Shown one piece after another: positions 25,933-34,981 of a stretch of 64,000 nucleotides of DNA. Numbering within the stretch: position 1 is the first letter of the stretch; every line of letters begins with the position of its first letter. The position numbers and the translations under genes were made by a program. The DNA comes from JBEPVZ01 sp041690695. Lineage in GTDB: Bacteria > Patescibacteriota > Microgenomatia > Daviesbacterales > UBA10151. The DNA lies in assembly GCA_041690695.1 (NCBI GenBank), contig JBEPVZ010000003.1, forward strand, positions 21,893-85,892. Reading direction: 5' to 3'. Below the pieces are notes generated by a model. The model made no database searches, had not been told where the DNA came from, and was given only the letters and a program-made list of their open reading frames with translations.

Positions 25933-26010
25933 CTGTCATCCCTGCGAAAGCAGGGATCCAATTAAAAACTTAACTATTTATATAGATTCCCGCCTACGCG
26001 GGAATGACAG
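25933..26010. repeat. Paired palindromic repeats (BIME-like)
   Basis: Two perfect hairpins stand 28 bp apart. ATCCCTGC-GAAA-GCAGGGAT spans 25938-25957 and ATTCCCGC-CTAC-GCGGGAAT spans 25986-26005. The whole 78-bp unit is bounded by inverted CTGTCAT (25933-25939) and ATGACAG (26004-26010). It sits in the intergenic region between the divergent glycosyltransferase and ABC transporter genes. The hairpin cores resemble a repeat class common in many bacterial genomes. Confidence 0.75.
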
Positions 26011-26071
26011 AAGTGAGATTAGTATATAGTATTTGGTATTTAGGGTCACCTTAGTTTAAAATAGTTAGGTT

Positions 26072-27016
26072 ATGGATTTCTCCCTAGTTGCTAAAGATGT
26101 CGTTAAACATTACCCCAAGGCTTCAGTCAACGCCGTTGATGGGATAAATCTCGAGGTTAAAACTGGTGAGATCTATGGATTCCTAGGCCCAAATGGGGCT
26201 GGTAAGTCAACCGCCATCAAGATGTTCGTGACTACCCTATTCCCGACTTCAGGTCAGATCCTAGTTGATGGCTTAGATCCGAAGAAAGATTCGAATAAGG
26301 TTCGCCAACAAATTGGGGTGGTTTATCAAAGTGTCAGTTTAGATGAGAATTTAACGGCTGAAGAAAATTTAAGATCTCACGCCGTTTTATATAACATAAC
26401 TGGTTTTGCCTTAACTTACAAAGCTACCAGTCCTAAATACAAAAAGCGACTGGATGAGGTTTTAACACTAGTTGATCTGGCTGATAAAAAGTTTGATATT
26501 GTCAAAACCTTTAGCGGAGGAATGAAAAGACGGCTCGATATTGCTAAAGCTTTGCTTCATTTTCCGAAAGTTTTATTTTTAGATGAACCGACGACGGGGC
26601 TTGATCCTCAAAGCCGCAAAGCGGTTTGGGAATATCTGACAACTCTTCAAAAACAACACAGTTTTACAGTTTTTTTAACCACTCAGTACCTGGAAGAAGC
26701 TGAGATTTGTAACCGAATTAGTATTATTGACCATGGCAAGATCCTTGTCACCGATACCCCAGCTAATTTAAAGAAGAGTGTCGGTGAAGAGCTTCTTTAC
26801 TTAAAACCAGCCAAGAAAGAAGCTTTGGAAGCTGAGTTAAATAAGCATGACATTGCCTTTTCAGTCGACAGTTTTGGGGATTATATTATTGATTTAAAGC
26901 ACAAGAAAGCTCAAGATATTTTGCGATTAATCAAATGCGATTTAGAAGAGATTAATATTAAAAAACCATCGTTAGATGATGTTTTTATTAAGTACACTGG
27001 AAGGAAAATAGAATGA
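26072..27016 (+). CDS. ABC transporter ATP-binding protein (DrrA-like)
   Basis: 314 aa. Walker A GPNGAGKST (residues 39-47), Q-loop VVYQSVSLDENL, signature TFSGGMKRRLDIAKAL, Walker B VLFLDEPTTGLD, and a switch region TTQYLEEAE with Gln in place of the usual His. A DUF4162-like C-terminal extension follows. Works with the ABC-2 permease that overlaps by 4 nt (ATGA). Family members export drugs, polyketides or glycans. TAAAAT lies 9 nt before the start. Confidence 0.92.
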   Translation: MDFSLVAKDVVKHYPKASVNAVDGINLEVKTGEIYGFLGPNGAGKSTAIKMFVTTLFPTSGQILVDGLDPKKDSNKVRQQIGVVYQSVSLDENLTAEENLRSHAVLYNITGFALTYKATSPKYKKRLDEVLTLVDLADKKFDIVKTFSGGMKRRLDIAKALLHFPKVLFLDEPTTGLDPQSRKAVWEYLTTLQKQHSFTVFLTTQYLEEAEICNRISIIDHGKILVTDTPANLKKSVGEELLYLKPAKKEALEAELNKHDIAFSVDSFGDYIIDLKHKKAQDILRLIKCDLEEINIKKPSLDDVFIKYTGRKIE

Positions 27017-27795
27017 ATGAACTAAACAAAACTTTAACTCTTGCCCAACGCGATTTAATGAAGTTCTTGCGTGATCGTGGTCGAATTGTGGCGACTTTTA
27101 TCTTTCCAATTATTTTTATCGGGGTATTTGGGGTAACTTTGAATGCTGGACTTGGCAAATATAACTTAGGTTTTAGCTATATTGATTACGTCTTTGCCGG
27201 CATGCTTTTACAAACCGTTTTCCAAAGCAGCTTTGCCGGTATTACTTCCCTATTACTAGATCGAGAGAAAGATTTTTCGATGAGTATTTTCGTTGCACCA
27301 GTCTCGCGCTATTCAATTGTCTTGGGAAAAATCCTGGGCGAAAGTTTAGTCAGCTTTTTACAACTGTTCGGCATTATCTTGTTTGGTAAGCTGATTGGAG
27401 TCAGTTTTGGTTTTGATAAATTATTACTGGCTCTACCAGTTTGTTTACTCGGTTGTATCGTTGGAGCTAGTTTTGGAATTTTGGTCGCCAGTCGGATTAG
27501 CAAAGCTGATAACGCTCAGAGAATCTTTCCTTTTTTGGTTTTTCCAATGATCTTTTTAAGTGGAGCCTTTACCCCAGTTAATAATTTACCCTGGTTTTTA
27601 AATATCTTAAAAGAGATTAATCCGATTTATTATGGAGTGGATATGATCAGAAATGTTTTATTTGCTGGGACAGCTGCTCTACCGCTTGTTACTTCAAACA
27701 CCTTCTTGTTTGATTTAACAGTTTTCAGCGTTTTGGGAGTAGTCTTCTTTATTGTCGGAACATTTCTGTTTACTCAAAAAGAGGGCAATCGATAA
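27013..27795 (+). CDS. ABC-2 type permease
   Basis: 260 aa, six TM helices: a cytosolic N terminus with LAQRDLMKFLRDRGRI, the first helix near residues 28-46, the LLLDREKDFSMSIFVAPVSRYSIVLGK coupling segment, and the FLSGAFTPVNNLPWFLNILKEINPIYYGVDMIRN signature of ABC-2 permeases near the end. Pairs with the upstream ATPase. The stop codon overlaps the start of a 40-codon gene (TAATG). Confidence 0.92.
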   Translation: MNELNKTLTLAQRDLMKFLRDRGRIVATFIFPIIFIGVFGVTLNAGLGKYNLGFSYIDYVFAGMLLQTVFQSSFAGITSLLLDREKDFSMSIFVAPVSRYSIVLGKILGESLVSFLQLFGIILFGKLIGVSFGFDKLLLALPVCLLGCIVGASFGILVASRISKADNAQRIFPFLVFPMIFLSGAFTPVNNLPWFLNILKEINPIYYGVDMIRNVLFAGTAALPLVTSNTFLFDLTVFSVLGVVFFIVGTFLFTQKEGNR

Positions 27796-27917
27796 TGAAC
27801 AGTTCTCATCCTTATTACTGGGTACACCAGATAATCGCTTTACGAGTCTTTCTCTTTGTCCTCGTTTTAGTATTTATAATAACAATTGTCTGGTTATTGA
27901 CCCGTCACAGAAAATAG
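27795..27917 (+). CDS. 40-aa single-TM small protein coupled to the ABC exporter
   Basis: The ATG at 27795 shares its A with the TAA of the permease, a classic termination-reinitiation junction. The protein (MNSSHPYYWVHQIIALRVFL, continued by FVLVLVFIITIVWLL and TRHRK) has a polar N terminus, one TM helix (about 14-35) and a basic C terminus, typical of small transporter-associated membrane proteins. It overlaps the 3' end of the convergent DHH gene by 24 bp. No homologue known to me; translation is inferred from position and composition. Confidence 0.55.
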   Translation: MNSSHPYYWVHQIIALRVFLFVLVLVFIITIVWLLTRHRK

Positions 27918-28910
27918 AGTTTTTTCGATCGCCGCCAGTAATTCTTTCTTGGATTCTTCAAATGGTTTAGTTAACATCGCCCCAGCGGCCCCTTTATGCC
28001 CACCACCACCGATTGATGTCGCCAATTTTGATAGATCATATTTTTCACTATCTTGAGTTCGCATGCTGATCGCAATCATATTTGGTTCTTTTTCAACAAA
28101 ACTAATCCCAATCTCCCAGCCGACCACTTCAATTAAATGACTCGACATACCACTCTTTTCGGTGTATTGGCTATCAATTTTAAGTTCTTTTAATTTGTGA
28201 TACGGAATCTCGATGATCGCAACTTTATCATCAAAATAGTTTTGAATTGAGTTTAAAGCCAGCGCTTCAAACCGCAATTGAGCAGGCTCTTTAGTCGCTT
28301 CCATCTTAGCAATCAATTTAGGAAAGTCAGGATTGATCTTAGCTAACGCGGAGGCAGCTTCGAAAGTTTCAGAGGTGACGCCTGAAAACTTAAACAATGA
28401 ATCGCTATAAATTCCCACCAATAGACAAGCGGCAGCCTCTTTACTAATCTCAACTCCCCAATTACTGACAACATCAAAAATCAGTTGAGCATTGGCCGGA
28501 TAGTTACTATCGACTAAATTAAGTTGGCCAAAGCCTAAATTACTAGAATGATGATCTATGACGATCGTTTTTAAATGATCTGGAAATTTAACCTCCTCAA
28601 GTCGAGAGACCATCTCTTTAGTTGAGCTATCCATAATAATGAAGAGGTCAAACTTTGATAAATCGGTTTCACCATAATTTTTGAGGATAATCTGATCCGC
28701 GCCAGGTAAAATTTGGAGGTTGATTGGCAATTTTGAATCTCCCCCAATAACGGTGGCTTTTTTACCCATGGCTTGCAAAATATGCATTAAGCCGAGCGCT
28801 CCCCCAGCCGAATCACCATCTGGGCTTGGGTGAAGATGTAAAAGAATACTATTTGATTGTTTAATTGTCTCAAGAATTTGGGGAGCTAGCTGATGAACTT
28901 TTTCAGACAT
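27894..28910 (-). CDS. DHH/DHHA1 phosphoesterase (NrnA-like)
   Basis: 338 aa. Degrades short oligoribonucleotides and/or pAp in NrnA-type enzymes. Motifs: HLHPSPDGDSAGG (metal ligands H27, D31, D33), FIIMDSS, VIDHHSSN (DHH motif), and the DHHA1 substrate loop SIGGGGHKGAAGAML near the C terminus. TATAAT ends 7 nt before the ATG with no SD. Could alternatively hydrolyse cyclic dinucleotides like GdpP, but it lacks the N-terminal TM, PAS and GGDEF parts of that enzyme. Confidence 0.9.
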   Translation of the reverse strand: MSEKVHQLAPQILETIKQSNSILLHLHPSPDGDSAGGALGLMHILQAMGKKATVIGGDSKLPINLQILPGADQIILKNYGETDLSKFDLFIIMDSSTKEMVSRLEEVKFPDHLKTIVIDHHSSNLGFGQLNLVDSNYPANAQLIFDVVSNWGVEISKEAAACLLVGIYSDSLFKFSGVTSETFEAASALAKINPDFPKLIAKMEATKEPAQLRFEALALNSIQNYFDDKVAIIEIPYHKLKELKIDSQYTEKSGMSSHLIEVVGWEIGISFVEKEPNMIAISMRTQDSEKYDLSKLATSIGGGGHKGAAGAMLTKPFEESKKELLAAIEKTLFSVTGQ

Positions 28911-28961
28911 AAAGGTGATTATAGCGTATTAGGTATGGTAAAGTTATAAAGAGAAACTGCC

Positions 28962-31475
28962 ATGCTGACACTGCCTTTTAGATTCTTAAAATTCTATTTC
29001 CTTGACGCTGCCCGAACCTGGCTTAGAATGTGGACCAATACCATGGCCTTTTTGGAAGAAGATCTGGCTGTTGGTTTAATGCTCAAGTTAATCTTCACCC
29101 CCCTTTTTCATGATCGAACGCTGGCTGGCCGATTTTTAAGTTTTATCTTTCGAGTCACTCGAATTGTCTGGGGGCTTTTTGCTTACTTAGCCGCGACCAT
29201 CGTCATTTTTGGCTTAACTTTTGTCTGGTTTGCCCATCCTCTGATTATTATGGGCTGGCCGGAGTATTGGTATGTTAGCTTAGGAATTCTCCTTTTTAGC
29301 ATCGCTTTATTTATCGATCGAGTGGTTGTTTATCCAAAGCGACCCCTCCGCCATGCTCAGAATTTAAGTCAGATTTGGGAAACGACCAAGCTTCATAAAA
29401 GTGATATTACCTGGGCTAAATTAACTCCGATGTTTGAGGTTAAGTTGTTGCTAGAGAGCCTCGAGCTAAATCCAACCCAATTTGGAAATTTAGAGATCCC
29501 ATTTGATGATCAATTAGTTTTACGCGCCACTGAACTAGCCAGACAATGCAAAGCTCAATACCTAACCGCTGTCTACTTTTGGGTAGCGATGGTTGAGAGA
29601 GTTCCCAACCTAGATAACGAACTCTTAAAAGTTAATTTAAAAATCGATGATTTTCATCAAGCTTTAAACTTTTTTGAACACAAACGAAATACTTGGCGAC
29701 GAATCTATATTTGGGATGAAGATTTCTCAGTTAGACACTTAAAAGGAACCAATCGAGGCTGGCTGGCAGCACCGACCCCAGCTTTAGACGCCGCCTCAGT
29801 CGATCTAACCAAAGAAGCCGCCCGATTTGGAGTGCCTGATTTTATCGGCCGGAAAGAGGTCTTAGATCAAGTTATTAATGTTTTGTCATCAGATGGCAAT
29901 CATAATTTAGTTTTAGTTGGTCCTGTTGGAACGGGTAAAACAGCTTTGGTTAAATATTTGGCCAAGATGATTGTTCAAGGAAATGCTCCAAAATCGATGG
30001 CCACCAAGCGACTGGTTTTCCTTGAGCCAGCCCGGTTAATGTCTGGCGCCAATAACGAAGGAGAGTTGGCTGAAAAGATTAAAAATGTCTTTGATGAGAT
30101 TAGTTTTATTGAAGATGTCATTATCTTTATTGATGAGATTCATACTTTAGGGACTGGTGAGGCTGGGTCAACCTATAACCTATTCTCCTTGCTCGCTCCA
30201 GAGCTCGAATCCCAAAATTTTCAGTTTTTAGGTACAACTGAGCCTGAAAATTACAATCGAACGATTGAAAAAAACGGTTCGTTTGCTCGTATCTTTACCC
30301 GAGTTGATATTCCCCCAGCCAGTCCTGAAGAGACGATCGAGATTCTTCAAAACAGGGCTATTGATATGGAACGTTATCAAAAAACTAAGGTCACATTTTT
30401 AGCGATCAAGGAGGTTGTTCATTTAGCTAGCCGGTTTATTCATGAGCGAGTTTTGCCAGATAGCGCCATTTCAGTTTTGGAAGATTGTCAAACTTTAGTT
30501 AAATCTCAAACTGATAAGCAAATTAATCTTAAGCTAGTCCGCCAAGTTTTAGGCCAGAGAGTCAAAGTTCCAGTTGCCGAAATTAATCCTGATCAAAAGA
30601 AACAACTTTTGAATTTAGAAGATCAGATTCATGCTAAGTTCATCGATCAAGAAGAGGCCGTTAAAGATGTTTCGACAGTCCTCCGCCGAAGTGCGGCCCA
30701 ACTCCGCGAAACCAATCGGCCAATTGGCTCATTCTTATTCGTTGGTCCGACTGGTGTTGGAAAAACTGAACTAGCTAAAACCTTATCTGAAGTTTACTTT
30801 AAAGGTCGGGATACTTTCGTCCGGTTTGATATGTCAGAGTATCAAAATGCTGATTCGGTTAATCGCCTACTTGGCACTGACACAGAGCCAGGTCAACTAA
30901 CGGAAATTATTTATCATCAACCTTATTGTCTACTGTTACTCGACGAGTTTGAAAAGGCTCATCCTCAGATTTTAACTCTGTTTTTACAGGTCTTGGACGA
31001 CGGACGGTTAACCGATGGGGGCGGTAAAACGGTTGATTTTAGTAATACCATTATTATCGCCACCTCAAATGCGGCTTCGGTTACTATCGCTGAAGGACTT
31101 AAGGCCAAAAAACCACTAACTGAGATTAAAGCCACTGTTACGGAAGAGCTTTTAAAGATTTATCGTCCAGAGTTAGTCAACCGGTTTGATGAGGTAGTTA
31201 TCTTTAAACCACTCTCCCCTGAAGATCTTGATAAGGTCGTAACGATTAAATTGGCTAGTCTTAAAGCTAATCTCAAAGAACAAGGCTACTTGGTTGATTT
31301 TGCGCCAGCTTTAGTTGCGGAACTTGGTAAACGAGGCTTTGATCCGGTCCTAGGTGCCCGACCACTCAGACGATTAATCCAAGACACTTTGGAAGCGAGA
31401 TTGTCGGTCATGATCTTGGAAGATAAGTTGCCAAAAGGCCAGCCAACTGAGATCGGGGTAGAAGTTTTAACATGA
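28962..31475 (+). CDS. Membrane-anchored ClpC/ClpB-like AAA+ ATPase
   Basis: 837 aa. Residues about 65-125 contain two TM helices (FRVTRIVWGLFAYLAATIVI, then a hairpin to WYVSLGILLFSIALFID). A divergent Clp-N-like helical domain follows (about 165-240). AAA-1 has GPVGTGKTALVKYL, IIFIDEIHTLG and a short linker without an M-domain; AAA-2 has GPTGVGKTELAKTLSE, LLLLDEFEKAHP, LLGTDTEPGQL and the Clp C-terminal domain (GARPLRRLIQD). No obvious ClpP-docking loop is recognised. Predicted to unfold proteins at the membrane. Overlaps the next gene by 4 nt. Confidence 0.88.
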   Translation: MLTLPFRFLKFYFLDAARTWLRMWTNTMAFLEEDLAVGLMLKLIFTPLFHDRTLAGRFLSFIFRVTRIVWGLFAYLAATIVIFGLTFVWFAHPLIIMGWPEYWYVSLGILLFSIALFIDRVVVYPKRPLRHAQNLSQIWETTKLHKSDITWAKLTPMFEVKLLLESLELNPTQFGNLEIPFDDQLVLRATELARQCKAQYLTAVYFWVAMVERVPNLDNELLKVNLKIDDFHQALNFFEHKRNTWRRIYIWDEDFSVRHLKGTNRGWLAAPTPALDAASVDLTKEAARFGVPDFIGRKEVLDQVINVLSSDGNHNLVLVGPVGTGKTALVKYLAKMIVQGNAPKSMATKRLVFLEPARLMSGANNEGELAEKIKNVFDEISFIEDVIIFIDEIHTLGTGEAGSTYNLFSLLAPELESQNFQFLGTTEPENYNRTIEKNGSFARIFTRVDIPPASPEETIEILQNRAIDMERYQKTKVTFLAIKEVVHLASRFIHERVLPDSAISVLEDCQTLVKSQTDKQINLKLVRQVLGQRVKVPVAEINPDQKKQLLNLEDQIHAKFIDQEEAVKDVSTVLRRSAAQLRETNRPIGSFLFVGPTGVGKTELAKTLSEVYFKGRDTFVRFDMSEYQNADSVNRLLGTDTEPGQLTEIIYHQPYCLLLLDEFEKAHPQILTLFLQVLDDGRLTDGGGKTVDFSNTIIIATSNAASVTIAEGLKAKKPLTEIKATVTEELLKIYRPELVNRFDEVVIFKPLSPEDLDKVVTIKLASLKANLKEQGYLVDFAPALVAELGKRGFDPVLGARPLRRLIQDTLEARLSVMILEDKLPKGQPTEIGVEVLT

Positions 31476-31777
31476 TCCTACTTATTCCAATCGGTTTCTG
31501 CTTTGGTATTAGTTGGTTTATAGCCACAAATTCTAACGCTACAAAGCCGACCAGTTGGTGGAAAGCATTAATAAGATGTTTCATTGTGACATCCCCACTT
31601 GCCTTGATTCTAACCTACTTTTTATCTAATATTTGTATCGATAGTTGTAGTAACCATCCACTCGATGCGGTAACCAAGATCTTTGGTTTAGTCGTAGGAG
31701 TCACTACTTTGCCAATTTATGCTGGCTGGATGGTGGGAGCGAGAGCGAGAACTAAAACCAAACCTAGCCGACATTAA
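31472..31777 (+). CDS. Small membrane protein downstream of the Clp-like gene
   Basis: 101 aa with three hydrophobic segments (about 1-18, 33-50, 68-90) and a basic tail ARARTKTKPSRH. It overlaps the Clp-like stop by ATGA, so it is co-translated with a membrane ATPase and may be its membrane partner. Two Cys (ICIDSC) lie in the loop between helices two and three. Family unknown. Confidence 0.7.
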   Translation: MILLIPIGFCFGISWFIATNSNATKPTSWWKALIRCFIVTSPLALILTYFLSNICIDSCSNHPLDAVTKIFGLVVGVTTLPIYAGWMVGARARTKTKPSRH

Positions 31778-31801
31778 CCAACTTGTGGTATTTTTAGACT
31801 A

Positions 31802-32971
31802 ATGCTCAAAAAGCCTAGCTTCAAAACCCCATTAATTGTTCAAGAAAATCCCAAATTATCAATCTTTGTCGGAGTCTTACTGTTTTTAATCCTGCTCTTC
31901 ATGGCCTTAATCTTCTTTTTTAAAAACCCTAATCTAGCTTCTAATTTCTCAAACAATAACTCGACCCCCGTCCAGTTTACCGATGCCCCTAAGGTTCAAT
32001 TCTTTAATTACAATATCAGCAGTGCTAGCGCAGCCTTAAAGCCACCTACTCAAGTTAAGTTATATGACTTAAAAACTGATTTTAGTAATAATGAGATTCT
32101 AGACTTTGCGAAGAAGCTAGGTTTATCAAGTTATACGCCAGATAACGGGCCAACAGTAGTCGTTTATAACTATGATGACCCTGCTAATCGGGGCTTAATT
32201 CAATTTGATAAAACCACAGGTAGCTTTAGTTACGAATCATATGGAGTTTTAAAACCTTCTATTCAAGCCTCTACCCCTACTCAATCAGCCTTAAACATAC
32301 TAACGGATCTAAACCTAAATGACTCGACATAGGTCTGTGACTACACTTATCAGCGACAAGAAACTACAACTCAAACTTATCTTGAATGACATCATTCATG
32401 CGCAAAATTAGGTATGCCATTAACAAGCTTGGCCCAATCTTTAAATTTAACAGAGGACGAAAAGTTAATCTCAGCTGCACCCGGCAACGTTACAGAAGCG
32501 GTCGATGACGACCCGACAATTCAAAACGTCAAACAAAATGGCTTAGCTCAAGTAGCTAGTAATGGTCGGGCTAGACCAGCTGATTTTAATACTGTCACTG
32601 TGGGAGTTAATACCGATGGATCGATTCAAACAATCGTCTCTAATTTGCGATGGATTACAAGTGCTGACACCTTAGCTTCAAGCCAGTTAATTACTCCCCA
32701 AGAAGCACTGACGACATTTAAAAATAACCAGGCCGATATTGCTATGGTTGTTCCTGAAGGCCGCGGAGTAGTCGATCTGACTAAAGTTTTTCATCATAAT
32801 ACGGCTATTGGCCAAGATGGCAATATTTCTGAATTTCAATTGATTTACCTTGAAAAAACCAGCGATACAGCCGAAACTCAATATCTTCCTTACTATTTAA
32901 TTCGCGGTTACTCGGAGTTAGATTCTGGTTACAATGTTCGTTTTGCCGAGTTAATCAAAGCTATTAAATAA
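31802..32971 (+). pseudogene. TM-anchored surface protein X, copy 1, with two in-frame stops
   Basis: The frame matches the intact 388-aa paralogue at 37139-38305 throughout: VQFFNYNISSASAALKPPTQVKLYDL, NDPANRGLIQFDKTTGSFSYESYGVLKPS, then ADFNTVTVG and YYLIRGYSELDSGYNV. It is broken by TAG at 32330-32332 (aligned with Ile) and TGA at 32387-32389 (aligned with Cys). Both halves are in the same frame; no indel is needed. The downstream half has an ATG at 32414 but no SD, so only the N-terminal 176 aa are likely made. Other genes here use TGA as stop, so code reassignment is unlikely. Confidence 0.75.
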
Positions 32972-33380
32972 CTATGACAAAACTCGCACTATCACTACCA
33001 GGCTTTCAAAATGCGGTCTCAAGTCCTGCTAAAACTCAGTATCAGGATCTTGGCTCACTACTTTCAGGTGGTTACTCTATTCTGCTTTTGATTGCTGCCT
33101 TTTTAATGGTTTATTGGTTGTCTTGGGGAATCTTTCAATACATCTTTGCTGGTGGTGAAAAAGAAAAGTTAGCTCATGCTCGGAAAAGAATTACTTGGGC
33201 GATTGTTGGTTTTATCATTATTGTTTTAGCTTTTACGATTCGTTACTTTGTAGAAGAAGTCTTCCCCCCTCAAAATACATTAACCCAAGTCGATACTCCC
33301 CTTAACTATGTCTCAACTGATCTTCAACAACCCCCAACTGCAGTTCAACAACCTCAAACTGGTGGTACTGGTGGTCAAGC
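32966..33380 (+). repeat. 415-bp direct repeat, copy 1 (identical to 38300-38714)
   Basis: Every base, including synonymous positions, is identical to 38300-38714. The block covers 8 bp before the start codon and the first 407 bp of the coding sequence, and stops abruptly where the variable tails begin (CAAGC then CGACGG here, CAAGC then TGGTAC there). Confidence 0.95.
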
Positions 33381-34977
33381 CGACGGAACAGGCGGCCAAG
33401 CTGGTACAAATGGTCAGCAAAATCCCAGCCAACACAGCCCTATTTTACCAAATGCTCCTGGGGGACCAGCTCAACAGGATCAGATTACAACCAATATTCC
33501 TGAAACTTGCCAGCAATATGTTTCAGCTCATGGTTCAGCTATAGCCGACATTCAAGGCTATAATCTATCTTTTAATGTTCCTAATTATGGAATATTAAAT
33601 GTCGCCATGAAAAGTCGAGGTATTTATTTGACTGACGATACCCCCGTTACAACGGCACAATCTCAGAGAGAGCAAACTAAAAACGCCTTTTTCCAAGTCA
33701 TCAAACAACAATATTTAAGAAACTTTGCTTATGATCTGGTTAAAAGACGGAAAAGAGAAGCTGATCTGGGAGTTGATCCCAAAAATCAGAGTTTTGATAT
33801 AAATCACAATTTTAATAATACCGATGAGATCAAAACTGAGTTTAGTAAGTTAGATAATTCGTATAAGTCCACCTTCAATGGTGGTGAACCAGATAGTATT
33901 GGTTGTAGCTTTAATCCTGATCCAGGCACTGCTCTATATTACCCCGCTCCTTTATATAACTGTACTAAAAATACCCAATTAGATAATGGCATGATTGAGA
34001 TAATCGCTGATGGAGTTGCCTCAGATTATAAAAACTCGACAGTGGCAGAGCGTTACGACTGGGCTAACAAAGTTGAAGATTATAAATTCGGTAATTTAAA
34101 CTACACCCTTCCTTACTACTTTACTGACTTTATTGCTAATCCTTCGAGCACCAATGGTGCATCGTCTGGGGCTGCCAAGGCCTGTTATGTAACTGGATTT
34201 GTTCACAACCCGCAATTAGATAATCTAAACCGTCAGGCTAACTTTTCTGAGTTTGGTTGCTATGAATTGGCAGTCACAGGGCCTGGCAATTCAGCTATTC
34301 CGCTTGAAAACGGCAACTTAAATCAACAAGTTCAAGATTATGAGAACTCTGTCGCTTCGCATCAACCTGGTGGGACATCAACAATCAAGGCGACCTTGCC
34401 AAACGACGATAAAGCTTTTAAATATGTTGAAGGTGCACCAGGTCAGACGGTTGATGCAAGTGGTCAAATAATAATTGGGGCGGTCGGCGAACCACTCTAT
34501 GCACAAGGTACGGGCAATGTTGTTAAAAAGTTATTTCACTACGATTACGATACCAGTAAGATTATCTGGAACGACCCAACTAGCTATTATGTTATTCCAA
34601 ATATTCAAACTGATCCTAATAATCCAAGTTGGAATCCGATTATTGATAAAATTGGCCAAGGTTTAGGATTAAACGCGGTCGAGATTACGGCTCTTAAGTT
34701 GAGTATGATTCATCACGCTATGTACTTTACTCCCCAGGAAGCACCTTACCTAAAAATCTCAGTGGTTGATCCTGCTGAAGTCAAGGAAAAAATACCATTA
34801 AGTATTGATAGTAGCTATGGTGAGGTTGATCCTAAATCTTTCCACCGTAATAACTTACTAGTTGAGAAACTAAAAATCGATGACCCCACCTTACATGGTC
34901 ATGAACCCCAGCTTAAACCTTATCCCGTTTCCCCAACACCGGTAATTATGTTTGAAACGGGTGTGGCAGTGAGATAA
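32974..34977 (+). CDS. Pilin-like two-TM protein with large variable extracellular tail, copy 1
   Basis: 667 aa. N-terminal constant region (residues 1-136): [19 protein letters not shown]1 about 33-55 ([20 protein letters not shown]), loop [17 protein letters not shown]2 about 72-92 ([16 protein letters not shown]). This layout resembles VirB2/TrbC-type pilin subunits common in CPR. A Gln/Gly/Pro-rich linker (about 110-165) leads to a tail of about 500 aa with paired Cys (ETCQQYV, GCSF, YNC, CYVTGF, GCYEL). The tail is homologous to, but diverged from, that of the protein at 38308-40497. Probably surface-exposed. Lies 2 nt after the X pseudogene and 4 nt before a subtilase. Confidence 0.85.
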   Translation: MTKLALSLPGFQNAVSSPAKTQYQDLGSLLSGGYSILLLIAAFLMVYWLSWGIFQYIFAGGEKEKLAHARKRITWAIVGFIIIVLAFTIRYFVEEVFPPQNTLTQVDTPLNYVSTDLQQPPTAVQQPQTGGTGGQADGTGGQAGTNGQQNPSQHSPILPNAPGGPAQQDQITTNIPETCQQYVSAHGSAIADIQGYNLSFNVPNYGILNVAMKSRGIYLTDDTPVTTAQSQREQTKNAFFQVIKQQYLRNFAYDLVKRRKREADLGVDPKNQSFDINHNFNNTDEIKTEFSKLDNSYKSTFNGGEPDSIGCSFNPDPGTALYYPAPLYNCTKNTQLDNGMIEIIADGVASDYKNSTVAERYDWANKVEDYKFGNLNYTLPYYFTDFIANPSSTNGASSGAAKACYVTGFVHNPQLDNLNRQANFSEFGCYELAVTGPGNSAIPLENGNLNQQVQDYENSVASHQPGGTSTIKATLPNDDKAFKYVEGAPGQTVDASGQIIIGAVGEPLYAQGTGNVVKKLFHYDYDTSKIIWNDPTSYYVIPNIQTDPNNPSWNPIIDKIGQGLGLNAVEITALKLSMIHHAMYFTPQEAPYLKISVVDPAEVKEKIPLSIDSSYGEVDPKSFHRNNLLVEKLKIDDPTLHGHEPQLKPYPVSPTPVIMFETGVAVR

Positions 34978-34981
34978 AGTT

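Noticed and set aside
32387..32389. TGA at a Cys position as selenocysteine, or TGA reassigned as in some CPR lineages
   Set aside because: A TAG lies 57 bp upstream in the same frame, no clear SECIS hairpin follows, and TGA ends the ABC ATPase gene (27014-27016) and the Clp-like gene (31473-31475).
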